64,000 nt of DNA, taken from Trichuris trichiura. Taxonomy: Eukaryota > Nematoda > Enoplea > Trichinellida > Trichuridae. The notes beneath the pieces were generated by a model. The model was not told where the DNA came from. It did not search any database and worked only from the letters and a program-made list of their open reading frames with translations. Shown here piece by piece: positions 51,715 through 61,847 of the stretch (its first letter is position 1; the number at the start of each line of letters is the position of its first letter). Where the stretch lies: contig JBAJFE010000029.1 of assembly GCA_037903355.1 (NCBI GenBank), forward strand, positions 1 through 64,000, read 5' to 3'. A program made the translations under genes and the position numbers.

Positions 51715-52446
51715 GCTTCATTCCTTTTCGCGTTCATTTTGCTCTTATCCGTTCCAAGTTTAATTTTTTGAAGTAGTTACTTTTGAATTTCCATTGGCCG
51801 CTACTTTGCACGGCTTTTTCAGCAGCGTACAGTTGGCTACAGTAGTCTTGCCGCTTTTTGAATTCAAACAGTAAACGCAGGTTCCTTGCTACAAAAATGA
51901 CTCATTCCTTTCCGCGTCATTTTACTTTTATCCGTTCCAAGCTTAATTTTTTGAAGTAGTTACTTTTGAACTTCTATTAGCCGCTACTTTGCACGGCTTT
52001 TTCAGCAGCGTACAGTTGGCTACAGTAGTCTTGCCGCTTTTTGAATTGAAACAGTAAATGCAGGTTCCTTGCTACAAAAATGACTCATTCCTTTCCGCGT
52101 TGTTTTGCCCTTATCCATTCCAAGTTCAATTTTTTGAAGTAGTTACTTTTGAATTTCCATTGGCCGCTACTTTGCACGGCTTTTTCAGCAGCGTACAGTT
52201 GGCTACAGTAGTCTTGCCGCTTTTTGAATTCAAACAGTAAATGCAGGTTCCTTGCTACAAAAATGATTCATTCCTTTCCGCGTCGTTTTACTTTCATCCA
52301 TTCCAAGCTTAATTCTTTGACGTAGTTACTTTTGAACTTCCATTAGCCATTGCTTTGCTCGGCTTTTTCAGCAGCGTACAGTTGACTACAGTAGTCTCAC
52401 CACTTTTTGATTTCGAACAGTAAATGCAGGTTCCTTGCTACAAAAT
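51715..52446. repeat. 183-bp tandem repeat, four copies
   Basis: Copies begin near 51721, 51905, 52088 and 52271 (spacing 184, 183, 183). Each contains TTTTTGAAGTAGTTACTTTTG, GCTACTTTGCACGGCTTTTTC in the first three, and CAGGTTCCTTGCTACAAAA. The last copy is the most diverged. It begins only about 25-30 bp after the PAICS stop codon, so part is probably in its 3' UTR. Confidence 0.92.
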
Positions 52447-53578
52447 GTTCCCGCTTTAGCGCCAATTTTAACTCTATTCTTCTTTTGATCTTACGCAGTT
52501 TCTTTTGTTGTAACGCTACCGTGTTTAAATGACAAAGAGAAGGCGCGAACTCTAACGCAGAAAGGTCATGTAGTAACTTTGTTCTTTCGTCGGCGTTGGT
52601 TTTCCTCAGAATAAAAACGTATCTGCAACTGTGTAATTGTAGTAATTTACTTGAAAAGATGCTCAGTGAAAACAGTGCTTTTAACGGGCTAACATTGGCT
52701 CATTCTTTAGTCATGCTCTCGTTTCCGTTTAGCCGCTATCTACAGCTGAGCAAAACAAATGTCTTCGTGGAGAGCAGATTATCACTTCCCTAGTAAATAA
52801 CATGCATAACAACTGCCTCATGAAAAGCTCGTCAGGAACGAACCTGCGTCCAATTCAAAAAATACAGTAAGCCACTTCGTTTGAAATTTCTGTAATAAAT
52901 TAACGGAACCACATCCCGTATAGCAGCCACGCATTTCGCTACATTTCTTCACTGACCACCAGTTTTGCGTACGTCGCTTTTTTGTCTAGATTTTATTTTT
53001 CTTTTTTTTCCACGGCTAGTAAAAACCCTTTATTTATACCACACAATTCGAGCGCAACTTTCGCAGCTAGTCGAGTTTCATTTTCAAAGCTGATAGACAA
53101 AAGTATTTTGTCCGCACCTTATCGATCCTTAATCGTTCGTTGCTACTGGCAACATGTCATCGCAAATGTAAATGCTTTCAATTTAGGGTCTTCTATCTTT
53201 TCCATCCTTAGAAGATCGCTTATCCTTATACTACTTCAGGTCAGTTATATTAACAAATTATGCCATTACACTTCTGTGGCTATAAAGTCGCTAATTTTTC
53301 TTTCGTTTTCTACGCTTACTTTCACGTCCGAACGCAGACTCATTCAGCGTGTTTTGTGTTACTAATATCTATGTTTTAGAAAGCGTCTGCTACTGTTTGC
53401 AAAGTCGTAAAAAAGACGCCACGTAGCTCATTTGCATTGTGGGCTTGAAGACAATGCCATACCACGACGCTGAAAATGATCGCATAGCGCAAAGCATCCC
53501 AACGTCGTTTCATGGAAAAAAGCAGGCCTTTGCAGCTCGTACGAAAACGACTCTTCGTAATATCTTCCAGCTTTAGTC
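52447..53578. other. Intergenic, no gene seen
   Basis: T-rich plus strand. The 127-codon frame at 52982-53365 is low in coding character and has no recognised domain. It precedes the DYNC2I2 start. Confidence 0.5.
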
Positions 53579-55250
53579 ATGGCGGCCAATTTTAAAGATG
53601 AAGACTTTGACGTTGTTAGCATAACAAGGAGAAGGTATGACCAACAGAATAAAGTTGACAAAATATCCCAAACAAATAGTCAAACATGGCAGTGTACTGC
53701 GACTCAAACTGACCAAAAAAGTGCGGCCGTCCAGACAGATACCGTAGTCACTATCGTTGGCGATAAAGTTGAGTTGACCACCGAAAAGGAATCGGAACTG
53801 AAAAGCTTTCTCAAAAAGGCAGTACCTCTGTTAATCAACGAAATAGAGCAGAAGCGCGTCATTGACGACTGGATGACCGCAGTCGAATCGGTATGGTCGG
53901 GAACAGGTTGCAACTACTCGCTGAAATGCTCGCTAAAACCAGCGGAGGAAAACCTTAATCATATATCAGCCATCGTGTGGAATTCTTCTGGATCCATACT
54001 GGCTGTCAGCTACGGGTACAAAAACCACGAAGACTGGTAAGCTTACAAAATTTTGACTTTTTCTCGTTGCCTTAATAGGCGGCTATAAGTCACGTTCTTC
54101 CAATGTTTAAAAATTCAAACATTTCTTAAGGCCAGAGCTGGGCGGTTCTTTGTTCAATAACATAAAAAAGCTGCTTCCAAAGGCACTAATATTAATAACT
54201 GATTTTTCAATGCTAAGGTGCTTTCACCAAAGCGCCATTGCCGCTTGGAACAAGAGCAGTTTGCATTTGAAGAACAATAAGCCTGATTGGTACTTTCCCG
54301 CCGTTGAGTGCTACAGCGATATAAAATTTCATCCAACGTTCAACAAGCTGTTAGCGGCAGGGATGACCAGTGGCGTAATTCAACTGTACGACTTCTCGGC
54401 AAGTGGTAATCATTTGGTCGAAAGCACAAGCGAAGACAAAGCGCAGCCGCAACTCAATTCCTTGCATTGGCTATGCGTTGAAAAAAAGCGCACCTACTTG
54501 GCCAGCTGCTCAGCCAGTGGAATCATTCAGCTTTACTTGTTTGGTACAGATCGAAAACTAAAATTGCATCGCTGCTTTGTGATAACGCAAGAGCATTTAC
54601 CCAGAGTGCTACGAGGTAGTGTCCATTCCAATTGGCCAGTCGGTATGGTTGACTTGGCTATTCTGGCTGGAGATAGCGGAGATTTCGTGGCGGCTGGTGA
54701 AACGGGAGCTTTATTTCTTTGCAATGTCAAGTCAAAAGAGCCTTCTAAGTCTATACTGACATCCGAGATAAGCATGCCACAATATAACCCCGTTATTTTA
54801 CAATTCGACCCTCACTGGGGCGCACTATACTGCTTAGCTTCAAATCCGGTTTTAGATGGCCTTTTCTGCTCGTCCGGAATGGAGAGAAAGATAAAACTTT
54901 TCTTATCGCCTTCGAATGTTCCGATAAGAGAGTATTCAATTGACCAACCGGCGGGTTGCCTTTTCTGGTCAACCAACTGCCCAACGGTCTTTGGATGTTC
55001 GATGGCAGGTGGCCGTATAGCTTTCTACGACATATTGAAGAGTGGCGATTCGCCATGTTTCACCCTCAACGCTAGCAACGATTGGACGGAAGCCCCGTTG
55101 GTATCTTGGAATCCTGAAACGTCTCTCCTCTTAGCTTGCAGCGACAAGGCAGCTGTTGTAAACGTATGGCAACTCACTGACGACTTAACTGATAATACCG
55201 GAAACCTTAGGAAGGCATTCCGCCGCATGTACGTTGAACAATCGAAATAA
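53579..55250 (+). CDS. DYNC2I2: Dynein-2 intermediate chain (WDR34)
   Basis: Two exons, 53579-54036 and 54218-55250, joined through a Trp codon to give 496 residues (human about 536). The N-terminus has paired light-chain-binding motifs, CTATQTD (TQT at residues 42-44) and AAVQTDT (51-53). It continues with SELKSFLKKAVPLLINEIEQ and the diagnostic WNSSGSILAVSYGYKNHEDW, where vertebrate WDR34 has a similar SWNSTGSVVACAYG stretch. The remainder is a WD40 propeller with blades seen at DIKFHPTFNKLLAAGMTSG, LHWLCVEKKRTYLASCSASG, ILAGDSGDFVAAGETGALF and VSWNPETSLLLACSDKAAVVN. The protein is a subunit of the retrograde intraflagellar-transport motor, so it should act in cilia of sensory neurons. Exon 2 carries almost the whole propeller without introns. 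Confidence 0.9.
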
Positions 55251-55251
55251 A
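55246..55251 (+). other. AATAAA overlapping the DYNC2I2 stop codon
   Basis: The hexamer contains the TAA stop. If used, the 3' UTR would be only about 10-25 bp. Other signals downstream are possible. Confidence 0.4.
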
Positions 55252-55572
55252 ATTAATAACACAGCATAAAAAGCTACAAGGAAAAATTGCTAGAAAAGTT
55301 GCAGAGACTATTTTTTTATAACTGAAAGCATAGCTATATGTATGCATGGTGACCTCTGATAAGAATAAACAAGTTTTGTATCCGGTGCTTTCGGGATTCA
55401 TGCAGTTTCGCTGAACAGTAGGCTTCCCCCCTGGAAACCGAATCAAATGAGCCTTGAAAGCTTGAAATACTAAAGCGGTTCATTTTTATCAACTGTCACC
55501 AGTCGTTCTAAGAGGCAAAAAAGCCAACCACGCCAAGCGATAGAAGCGTACGGTAGCAACTGTACCTGCACA

Positions 55573-56939
55573 TCAGATTTGTGGAGAATTTCCAGCAGTT
55601 TCGGACGAAGTCCGTGACGTACTACTTATGAATTCCTTCACTTCTTCAGCTGCTTTCGCGCCAACCACTTCCGCTAATTCCTATAAGCAATAGAAGGCTG
55701 ATATTCGTCCTTTATGACCACAACATGTAAATTATTACTTCTACTGACCCGGTGCAAATTCTTTCAATGGCTGTAATATGGAAATTAGTAACAATTCGTC
55801 CACGTCAATGGAACCGCTTACTTCCAAAATGCTGTAAGAGATTTCTGGCCTTGACTGGGCCCACCTCGGGAAGCTCTTCGAGCGGTTTCGCTAAATCTAC
55901 ATCGGTAGGAAGTGATGTGGGTTTGCAAAGCATTTCCGCATGCAATGGAGAAGCCTGGAATTGTCGGAAACAAAATCAAAGAGCATCGGAATGTACAAAC
56001 CTGATCTCTGCTTACCATTGTAAGGACAAAGTTTGCCGCCTGTTCGGCTTGAGTAACAGAAACAGTTTTAAAGCCAAAGTTGATTGTAGCAAACTGCTGG
56101 AGGCGAATAAAATTCTCCGTATCGTTTCTCAATCGACGAACAATTACAATTCCGATTACCTGGTCGTTCTACAACGAAAATAAAATGAGCAAAGCCGCGA
56201 AGAAATAACGCCCATTCACAAAACCGTGTAACGCCTCATTGTGGCGACTTTCCGTCGGGCTTTCATATTTTCCTCGCCGCTGTTGCAAGCCACAAAAATG
56301 CCCACGGCAATGTGCATAATCAGAAAGTCGACATCCTTAACTTCATCGGTGAATCGAACTTGCCCGTGAAACTTGCTGGCAGCTTAAATATGCACAACTG
56401 AAACGTGGTTTAATTTCAAAACTACCAACGACGCAAAAGGGTGCTGCTTTAAGGAAAAGCTTACTTTTAAAAGGGATTGCAATTTTTCAACGAATATACA
56501 CAGCGCGCGCAAAACAAATTGTGAAAAAAAAGATTTTTTGGAATTTTTACAATAAACAACGCATATTTTAAAAATAAAACATTATAAACGCACGATAAAA
56601 AATGAAAACAATTACTAGCAGCTTAGAAACGGCTTGATTTGGACCTATTCTGTTAAAAGCCCACCAGACGTACTGTAGCTTCGAAAAAAAAAACAAGATA
56701 TGCAGGTTCACAAGGTTTCACCTTTAGGCGGCTTCGAGAAAGTTAGCGCTAAGGCGCACTGCCACCAAGCCTTGCCTTGATGATGCCTGCATGATTTGTT
56801 GTTTTTCCAAAGTTACAGTACGACTGATGAGTCCTTAATAGGAAAGATCTGTAAATTTCGTAATCAGAAAACAACTACCTAATAAACACTTTCCAAACTC
56901 TTCGTGTCGCCACGCGCAGGCCACAATGACGGGCTTCAT
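55573..56939 (-). CDS. FAAP24: Fanconi anemia core complex-associated protein 24
   Basis: Six exons in transcript order: 56879-56939, 56225-56382, 56016-56168, 55822-55954, 55739-55770 and 55573-55680. Phases are consistent and the product is 214 residues, matching the 215 of human FAAP24. The XPF/ERCC4-like pseudonuclease half reads PVIVACAWRHEEFGKCLLAS, KFHGQVRFTDEVKDVDFLIM, VGIFVACN, QVIGIVIVRRLRNDTENFI and FATINFGFKTVSVTQAEQAA. It lacks the ERKxxxD nuclease motif, as FAAP24 does. The C-terminal tandem helix-hairpin-helix reads LEELPEVGPVKARNLLQHFG and SVEELAEVVGAKAAEEVKEF. FAAP24 pairs with FANCM to bind branched or single-stranded DNA and recruit the Fanconi core complex to stalled forks. 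The gene is tail-to-tail with DYNC2I2, 322 bp apart. The first intron (496 bp) is the only long one. XPF/FANCM relatives are the alternative, but total length and domain order favour FAAP24. Confidence 0.82.
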
Positions 56940-57207
56940 TAGTCGATGGTACTTCGTTTGACGAAATGCCGTCTGAAAAATTACAAAGAGCCACATTAAC
57001 CCGTAGCTGTTATTATTAACGCATATTCAAAAGGTGGACGCAATAGCGGCAGTAATGTATATAACCTTACGTCAAGAGCGGGCATTTAATCGATAGTGCT
57101 ACGAACAAAATATGTACCTTTTAAAATCATAACTTTTTACCACGATATTCCACCGGCCGTATATACGAGTAGGCGTGTGGGGCAACGGGACGGCTGCAAT
57201 GAAATAG

Positions 57208-57480
57208 TTAAACTGCTGCAAAGAGGCGCAATATTAAATGCGCGGTAGAAATATTCAGAATTGCAGACATGTAATCAAACGTTTCATACAGTTTCGAGTC
57301 ATCATAGTTTCGTATAAGGAATTTGTAGATGCCTAATGCAATTACAACAATGAAAACAGCAGTTCCGCAATTACCTTTTGATATATAATCTGCGTGCCAG
57401 AAATGCTGCCCTAATGGATCGCTGCACGATGAAGCAATGACCAAAACGAACACGAAACCAACTTCAGACGTGGAAGAATA
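57208..57480 (-). CDS. Possible multi-pass membrane protein exon
   Basis: A minus-strand frame contains two or three hydrophobic segments (VGFVFVLVIASSC, TAVFIVVIALGIYKFLI, ILNISTAHLILRLFAAV) separated by short polar loops, with an NIS sequon. The pattern recalls four-helix MARVEL- or tetraspan-type proteins, but no signature is present. Neither a start exon nor a clear splice acceptor was found, and the frame ends at a stop codon at 57208-57210. Fragmentary, low confidence. Confidence 0.3.
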   Translation of the reverse strand, partial: YSSTSEVGFVFVLVIASSCSDPLGQHFWHADYISKGNCGTAVFIVVIALGIYKFLIRNYDDSKLYETFDYMSAILNISTAHLILRLFAAV

Positions 57481-58017
57481 TAGACATACAGTAAAAATGA
57501 TGAGTAAGAAGTGTCAGGATTGAGTATAAGTTAACTTGTAAAGAATCGGTTGGATTTCGCTGTTTCCAAGAAAGAATTTTTTTCATTTAATTATTTATAA
57601 TTTTTATTTTCAATAAAATTCATATGACTATGTAAAAAGCTTCCTACGTCCGATGCTGTTGAAAATAAGAAACAGCCGTGTTCCTCACCGACCGAAGCAA
57701 TCAGACGGAACATATGACGTGAAAAAAAGCTATTTAAAAATATGCTTTATACTAGCCGTTAGCGAGTTTGGCCAGGAACTTCCTGTTTGCGCATAACATG
57801 CATATTAAAGATGCAGCTTTGCTCTAAACATAAACAAGAATACGATTCCAAACGGGAAAATAATTTGTCGCGCTTCCAAGTAGCTTTACTGCTTGGAAGT
57901 ACGTTTTTTTGATTTATAAAAAACAAGTGAGCAGGTATGACCTTGAACTTGTCCTGCTAATCATTTACTTCATTGAAGCTTACGGTTGGTCATTTCGCCT
58001 ATTTGAGAGATTGAATC
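57481..58017. other. CCT2 promoter-side intergenic sequence
   Basis: AT-rich with no exon recognised between the possible membrane exon and the CCT2 start codon. Confidence 0.5.
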
Positions 58018-60358
58018 ATGGCTTTTCCGGTAAGTCGCTATTGTCCTTCTTAGCTATAGTTGCGTTTATTTATTTTTCAGATTATTTTCAATCCGGTACA
58101 AATATTGGAACCTGCAGTCGAAGAAGAGAAAGGCGAAGAAGCGCGATTGTCCTCGTTTATCGGTGCTATGGCAATTGGTGATTTGCTAAAGAGCACATTG
58201 GGCCCTAAAGGGATGGACAAGATTCTTGTATCTTCACAACCGGGATCTGGGGATCAGGTAAAAGTTACGAATGACGGAGCCACCATACTCAAATCCATCG
58301 GTGTGGACAATCCAGCGGCTAAAGTCCTTGTTGGTATGTTTCTTGTTTTTTTCACTAGCATCTGCTAGGTATTACTCGTTTTGTGTAGATATATCTCTGG
58401 TACAAGATTCCGAAGTCGGCGACGGGACCACAACCGTGGTCGTCTTAGCTGCTAGCCTTCTTAAGGTTTAAAAACGCGATTTTCTGTTCCATACTTCTAT
58501 TATATGCCTTTAATGTTTAGCAAGCTGAAAGATTGATGGAAGAACAGCACCTTCATCCACAAACAATAATTGCCGGCTGGCGCAAAGCTCTTGAAGTATG
58601 TAGAGATGAACTGCGTAGCTGCGCCCGAGTATCCAGGTTGGCACTCGTCGAATTACGAGCTGTCCCGTTGAAAGTTACGCATTTTCCTACAGTTCAAACG
58701 CCGAGGAGTTTCGCAACGATTTGCAGAAGATCGCCGAGACAACTTTAGGTTCAAAGATTTTGGCTTCATACAAAGAACAGTTCGCTAAGTTGGCCGTAGA
58801 TGCCGCCTTACGCACCAAGGTACCTTCTGTTCCGCTGTATATGCCACATTCTTGTGTTTTGCTGCTTTTCAGAGAAGCGAAACTTCCGACTCGGTCACCG
58901 TGATAAAAGTGCTAGGCGGCAGTTTGACTGATTCCTATTTGGATGATGGCTTTTTGCTGCCAAAACAACCTGGACTTTACCAACCGCAAAGAATAGAGAA
59001 AGCTCGCATTCTCATTGCAAACACCGCTATGGATGTGGACAAGATTAAAGTATGAATTGGCTTGAAGGGTGCTCGTTTTATGCTTTAATGCTTTAGGTGT
59101 ATGACGCAAGATTCAAAGTGGGAGCTGTGTCCAAGTTGGCCGAGTTGGAGCTAGCCGAAAAAGAAAGGATGAAAAACAAGGTCAATAAAATACTCGCTCA
59201 TGATATCAACGTTTTCATCAATCGACAACTAATCTACAATTATCCTGAGCAGTTGTTTGCCGACGCTAAAGTGATGGCAATTGAGCATGCCGACTTTTCC
59301 GGAATTGAGCAACTTGCTCTAGTGTTGGGTAAGCGATTATTTTTGGCCAATATTATCTTTTCTATTTTTTGTTCTTCAGGCGGTGACATTGTATCAACCT
59401 TTGACAACCCGAAAAAGAGCAAACTGGGCTACTGTGACTTGATTGAACTTGTTCAGATCGGCGAGAAAACCTATTTGCGATTCAGCGGTGCGCAAACTTG
59501 TTTTTTTTCTATCTCTATTATTTATATCAAACGATCAAAATTATTTTGCGGTACAGCACGTACTAAAGCGGTCGTATAGCGTCAAAGTTAAGGCGAACGA
59601 ATTTTTTGACCTATAATGATAAGTAAGGAGCATGCTACCGTAAGAAATTCAAATTTTTAAATATTAAGTTATTTCAGCGCGTTTCTCTTTTAACATTTTC
59701 GACTGCTAATCAACGGACAGTTAGGTTTTCCTTTTATTTAGGTGTTCCCGTGGGAGCAGCGTGCAGCATAGTCGTTTTTGGAGCTACGGAACAGATTGTT
59801 GACGAAGCTGAGCGCTCGTTGCATGATGCGTTGTGCGTGTTATCCATTCATATGAAGGAAGCGAAAGTCGTTCTAGGCGGAGGTGAACCCGCATTCTTGG
59901 ACGTCATTAATTAGTCATAGGCTGATTTGTAGGCTGTTCGGAAGTTGCAATGGCTACTGCGGTGTCCGCTGTAGCATCGCGAACTCCGGGCAAGCAGGCG
60001 TTGGCAATGGAGTCATTTGCTCGTGCACTACTACACATACCTGAAATTTTGGCCGAAAATGGTGGATACGACTCGGCCGAATTGGTCTCGCAGATAAGGG
60101 CAGCGCACGCGCGCGGTAAAAAGACTTACGGTTTAGGTAAATGACTAAGGTATCCTTTCATGCGCAAAGCTTTTATATTTTGAAGACATGAACGATGGTA
60201 CCGTTGGTGACATGATGAGTATGGGCATCTACGAATCGTACAGAGTGAAACTTTCGGCGCTCAATTCGGCGGCTGAAGCTGCAGAAATGCTTTTGAGAGT
60301 TGACAATATAATCAAAGACGAACCTCGCAAAAGAGACATCGACGAGCGACCGTGCTAA
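58018..60358 (+). CDS. CCT2: T-complex protein 1 subunit beta (chaperonin CCT2)
   Basis: Eleven exons in consistent phase: 58018-58029, 58081-58333, 58389-58465, 58521-58636, 58693-58819, 58873-59049, 59097-59328, 59380-59487, 59742-59882, 59933-60136 and 60186-60358. The product is 539 residues (human 535). Signature blocks are [37 protein letters not shown], the ATPase motif [88 protein letters not shown], the nucleotide-pocket Gly-rich [10 protein letters not shown], and the C-terminal [20 protein letters not shown]. The protein is one of eight subunits of the cytosolic TRiC ring that folds actin, tubulin and WD40 proteins. The first exon encodes only four residues. The 254-bp intron 8 is the longest, the others being about 50-57 bp. 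Confidence 0.96.
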
Positions 60359-61847
60359 GAGAGAAGCAGAAAATGTTGCAGCTACTTTCAATTCGAACAA
60401 TCCGTTTGCGGTGAGTGCAAGTAAACTATTGGCGCTACGCTTTTCGATTTGCTTCTCACTATCAACAGCTAAAACCATAAAGGTTCATAACAGGTCGTGT
60501 TCGACACCTGTCAACAATTCATAATTTTTAGTAATTGCATTATTAAAATTGTCTTAATTTAGTAGTTGCTTTGTTTTTCTTATTCTTTTTCATTTTGTAC
60601 ATTCTAATCTCTGAATTAAGCTTGCTAACTTGAGAATAACGTTGTTGACTAATTTGTTGAAATTGTTTTCTAATGGAAAGCTCACGATTTCTTTTAACGT
60701 TTTTTATTTATTATTATTAGTTGTAATCAAACATTGTTATCCGGTCTGTCCTTAGGGGGGATCGTGTTGATAACGAAAAAGTCAGACTGTGGAAGGCCAA
60801 TTGACCCGCAGGTACCATGCGTACTGTCACATTTAAACATTTGAAAATTGAAAACGTTGTAAAGAGTCTGTTTGTTTGTTTATCGTAATTCTCCTTGACA
60901 GAGAAGCAGTTTGCTATTTAAGAAAATCGCTATAACAAATATGTGAAGCAATTTTAGAGGTTTGTAGGTTTAGTTTAAAAACTAGCCACATGTGCCAAAC
61001 ACACAGCTGGCACTTTCGCCCTTTAGCTCATTTTCGAAATGCCTCGGAAGCAATTCGATACGCTGGTGAGAATAATGGAGCGATTACAGATCGCGTTGAA
61101 GATAGATGTGGCATGAAGGGACGTGTTAGTCAGTTGGGCAATGATTTAAAGAGAACTCGCAAAAACAAATCGATTTTTTTATCATCGAATACGGAAGTCT
61201 TTCATTCCGCAAATCTTGATGGATTCCCGAGCAATCCATCTACACCGCAGTTTGCTGTCATCTGACTCTGAAGAAAGAGGGAAATCTGATTTAAAAAATA
61301 GAAACGCTTTCGTGGAGTGGGCTCGTTATCACCGCTGCGAAATAAATTTACATATATTCAAAAAGGAACACTCAGCTTTTCCAAGCGTAGCTTTTATACT
61401 CGAAAGCGGAAAGTACCGAGTCCATTGGTCATATAAAAAAATTTGCATTTTCTCCAACTCACAAAAGCACTGCTCAAGGACACGAGAACGGATAAGCTGT
61501 CGTAAATCTGACTCGCGGAAAAGTTAGCTAAGATGACATATAGGTGTCTTCACCGTAGCATCTTATTAAGCGTTGTTGGCAACTTTGTAAGAAGCAATAA
61601 ATTTTGTAGCCGTTTACAGGAAAGTTGCATCGTTGTAAAAACTGACAGAGCAAAAAATGGAGCGTACACACAACTGGATTAAACGAAACGTCGACGGGGA
61701 GCACAATATAATGGACAGAATGGCTAAAGGGATCAAACTTTTAGATACAATCTCGTTGACGTAGTTTTTTTTTCGATCGATGCTGAAATCTAGTAGAGTA
61801 GTAGTAGTAGTAGTCACGGGAAAGTCGACTATCTCTTCCTAATGCAC
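60359..61847. other. Intergenic, no confident gene
   Basis: Two overlapping plus-strand frames at about 60990-61527 could not be joined into a gene. A short TAG/GTA trinucleotide run occurs at about 61794-61814. The region is the shared 3' side of CCT2 and the F-box gene. Confidence 0.5.

Noticed and set aside
60990..61527. Two overlapping plus-strand frames downstream of CCT2
   Set aside because: Different phases, no intron can link them and no family is recognised.
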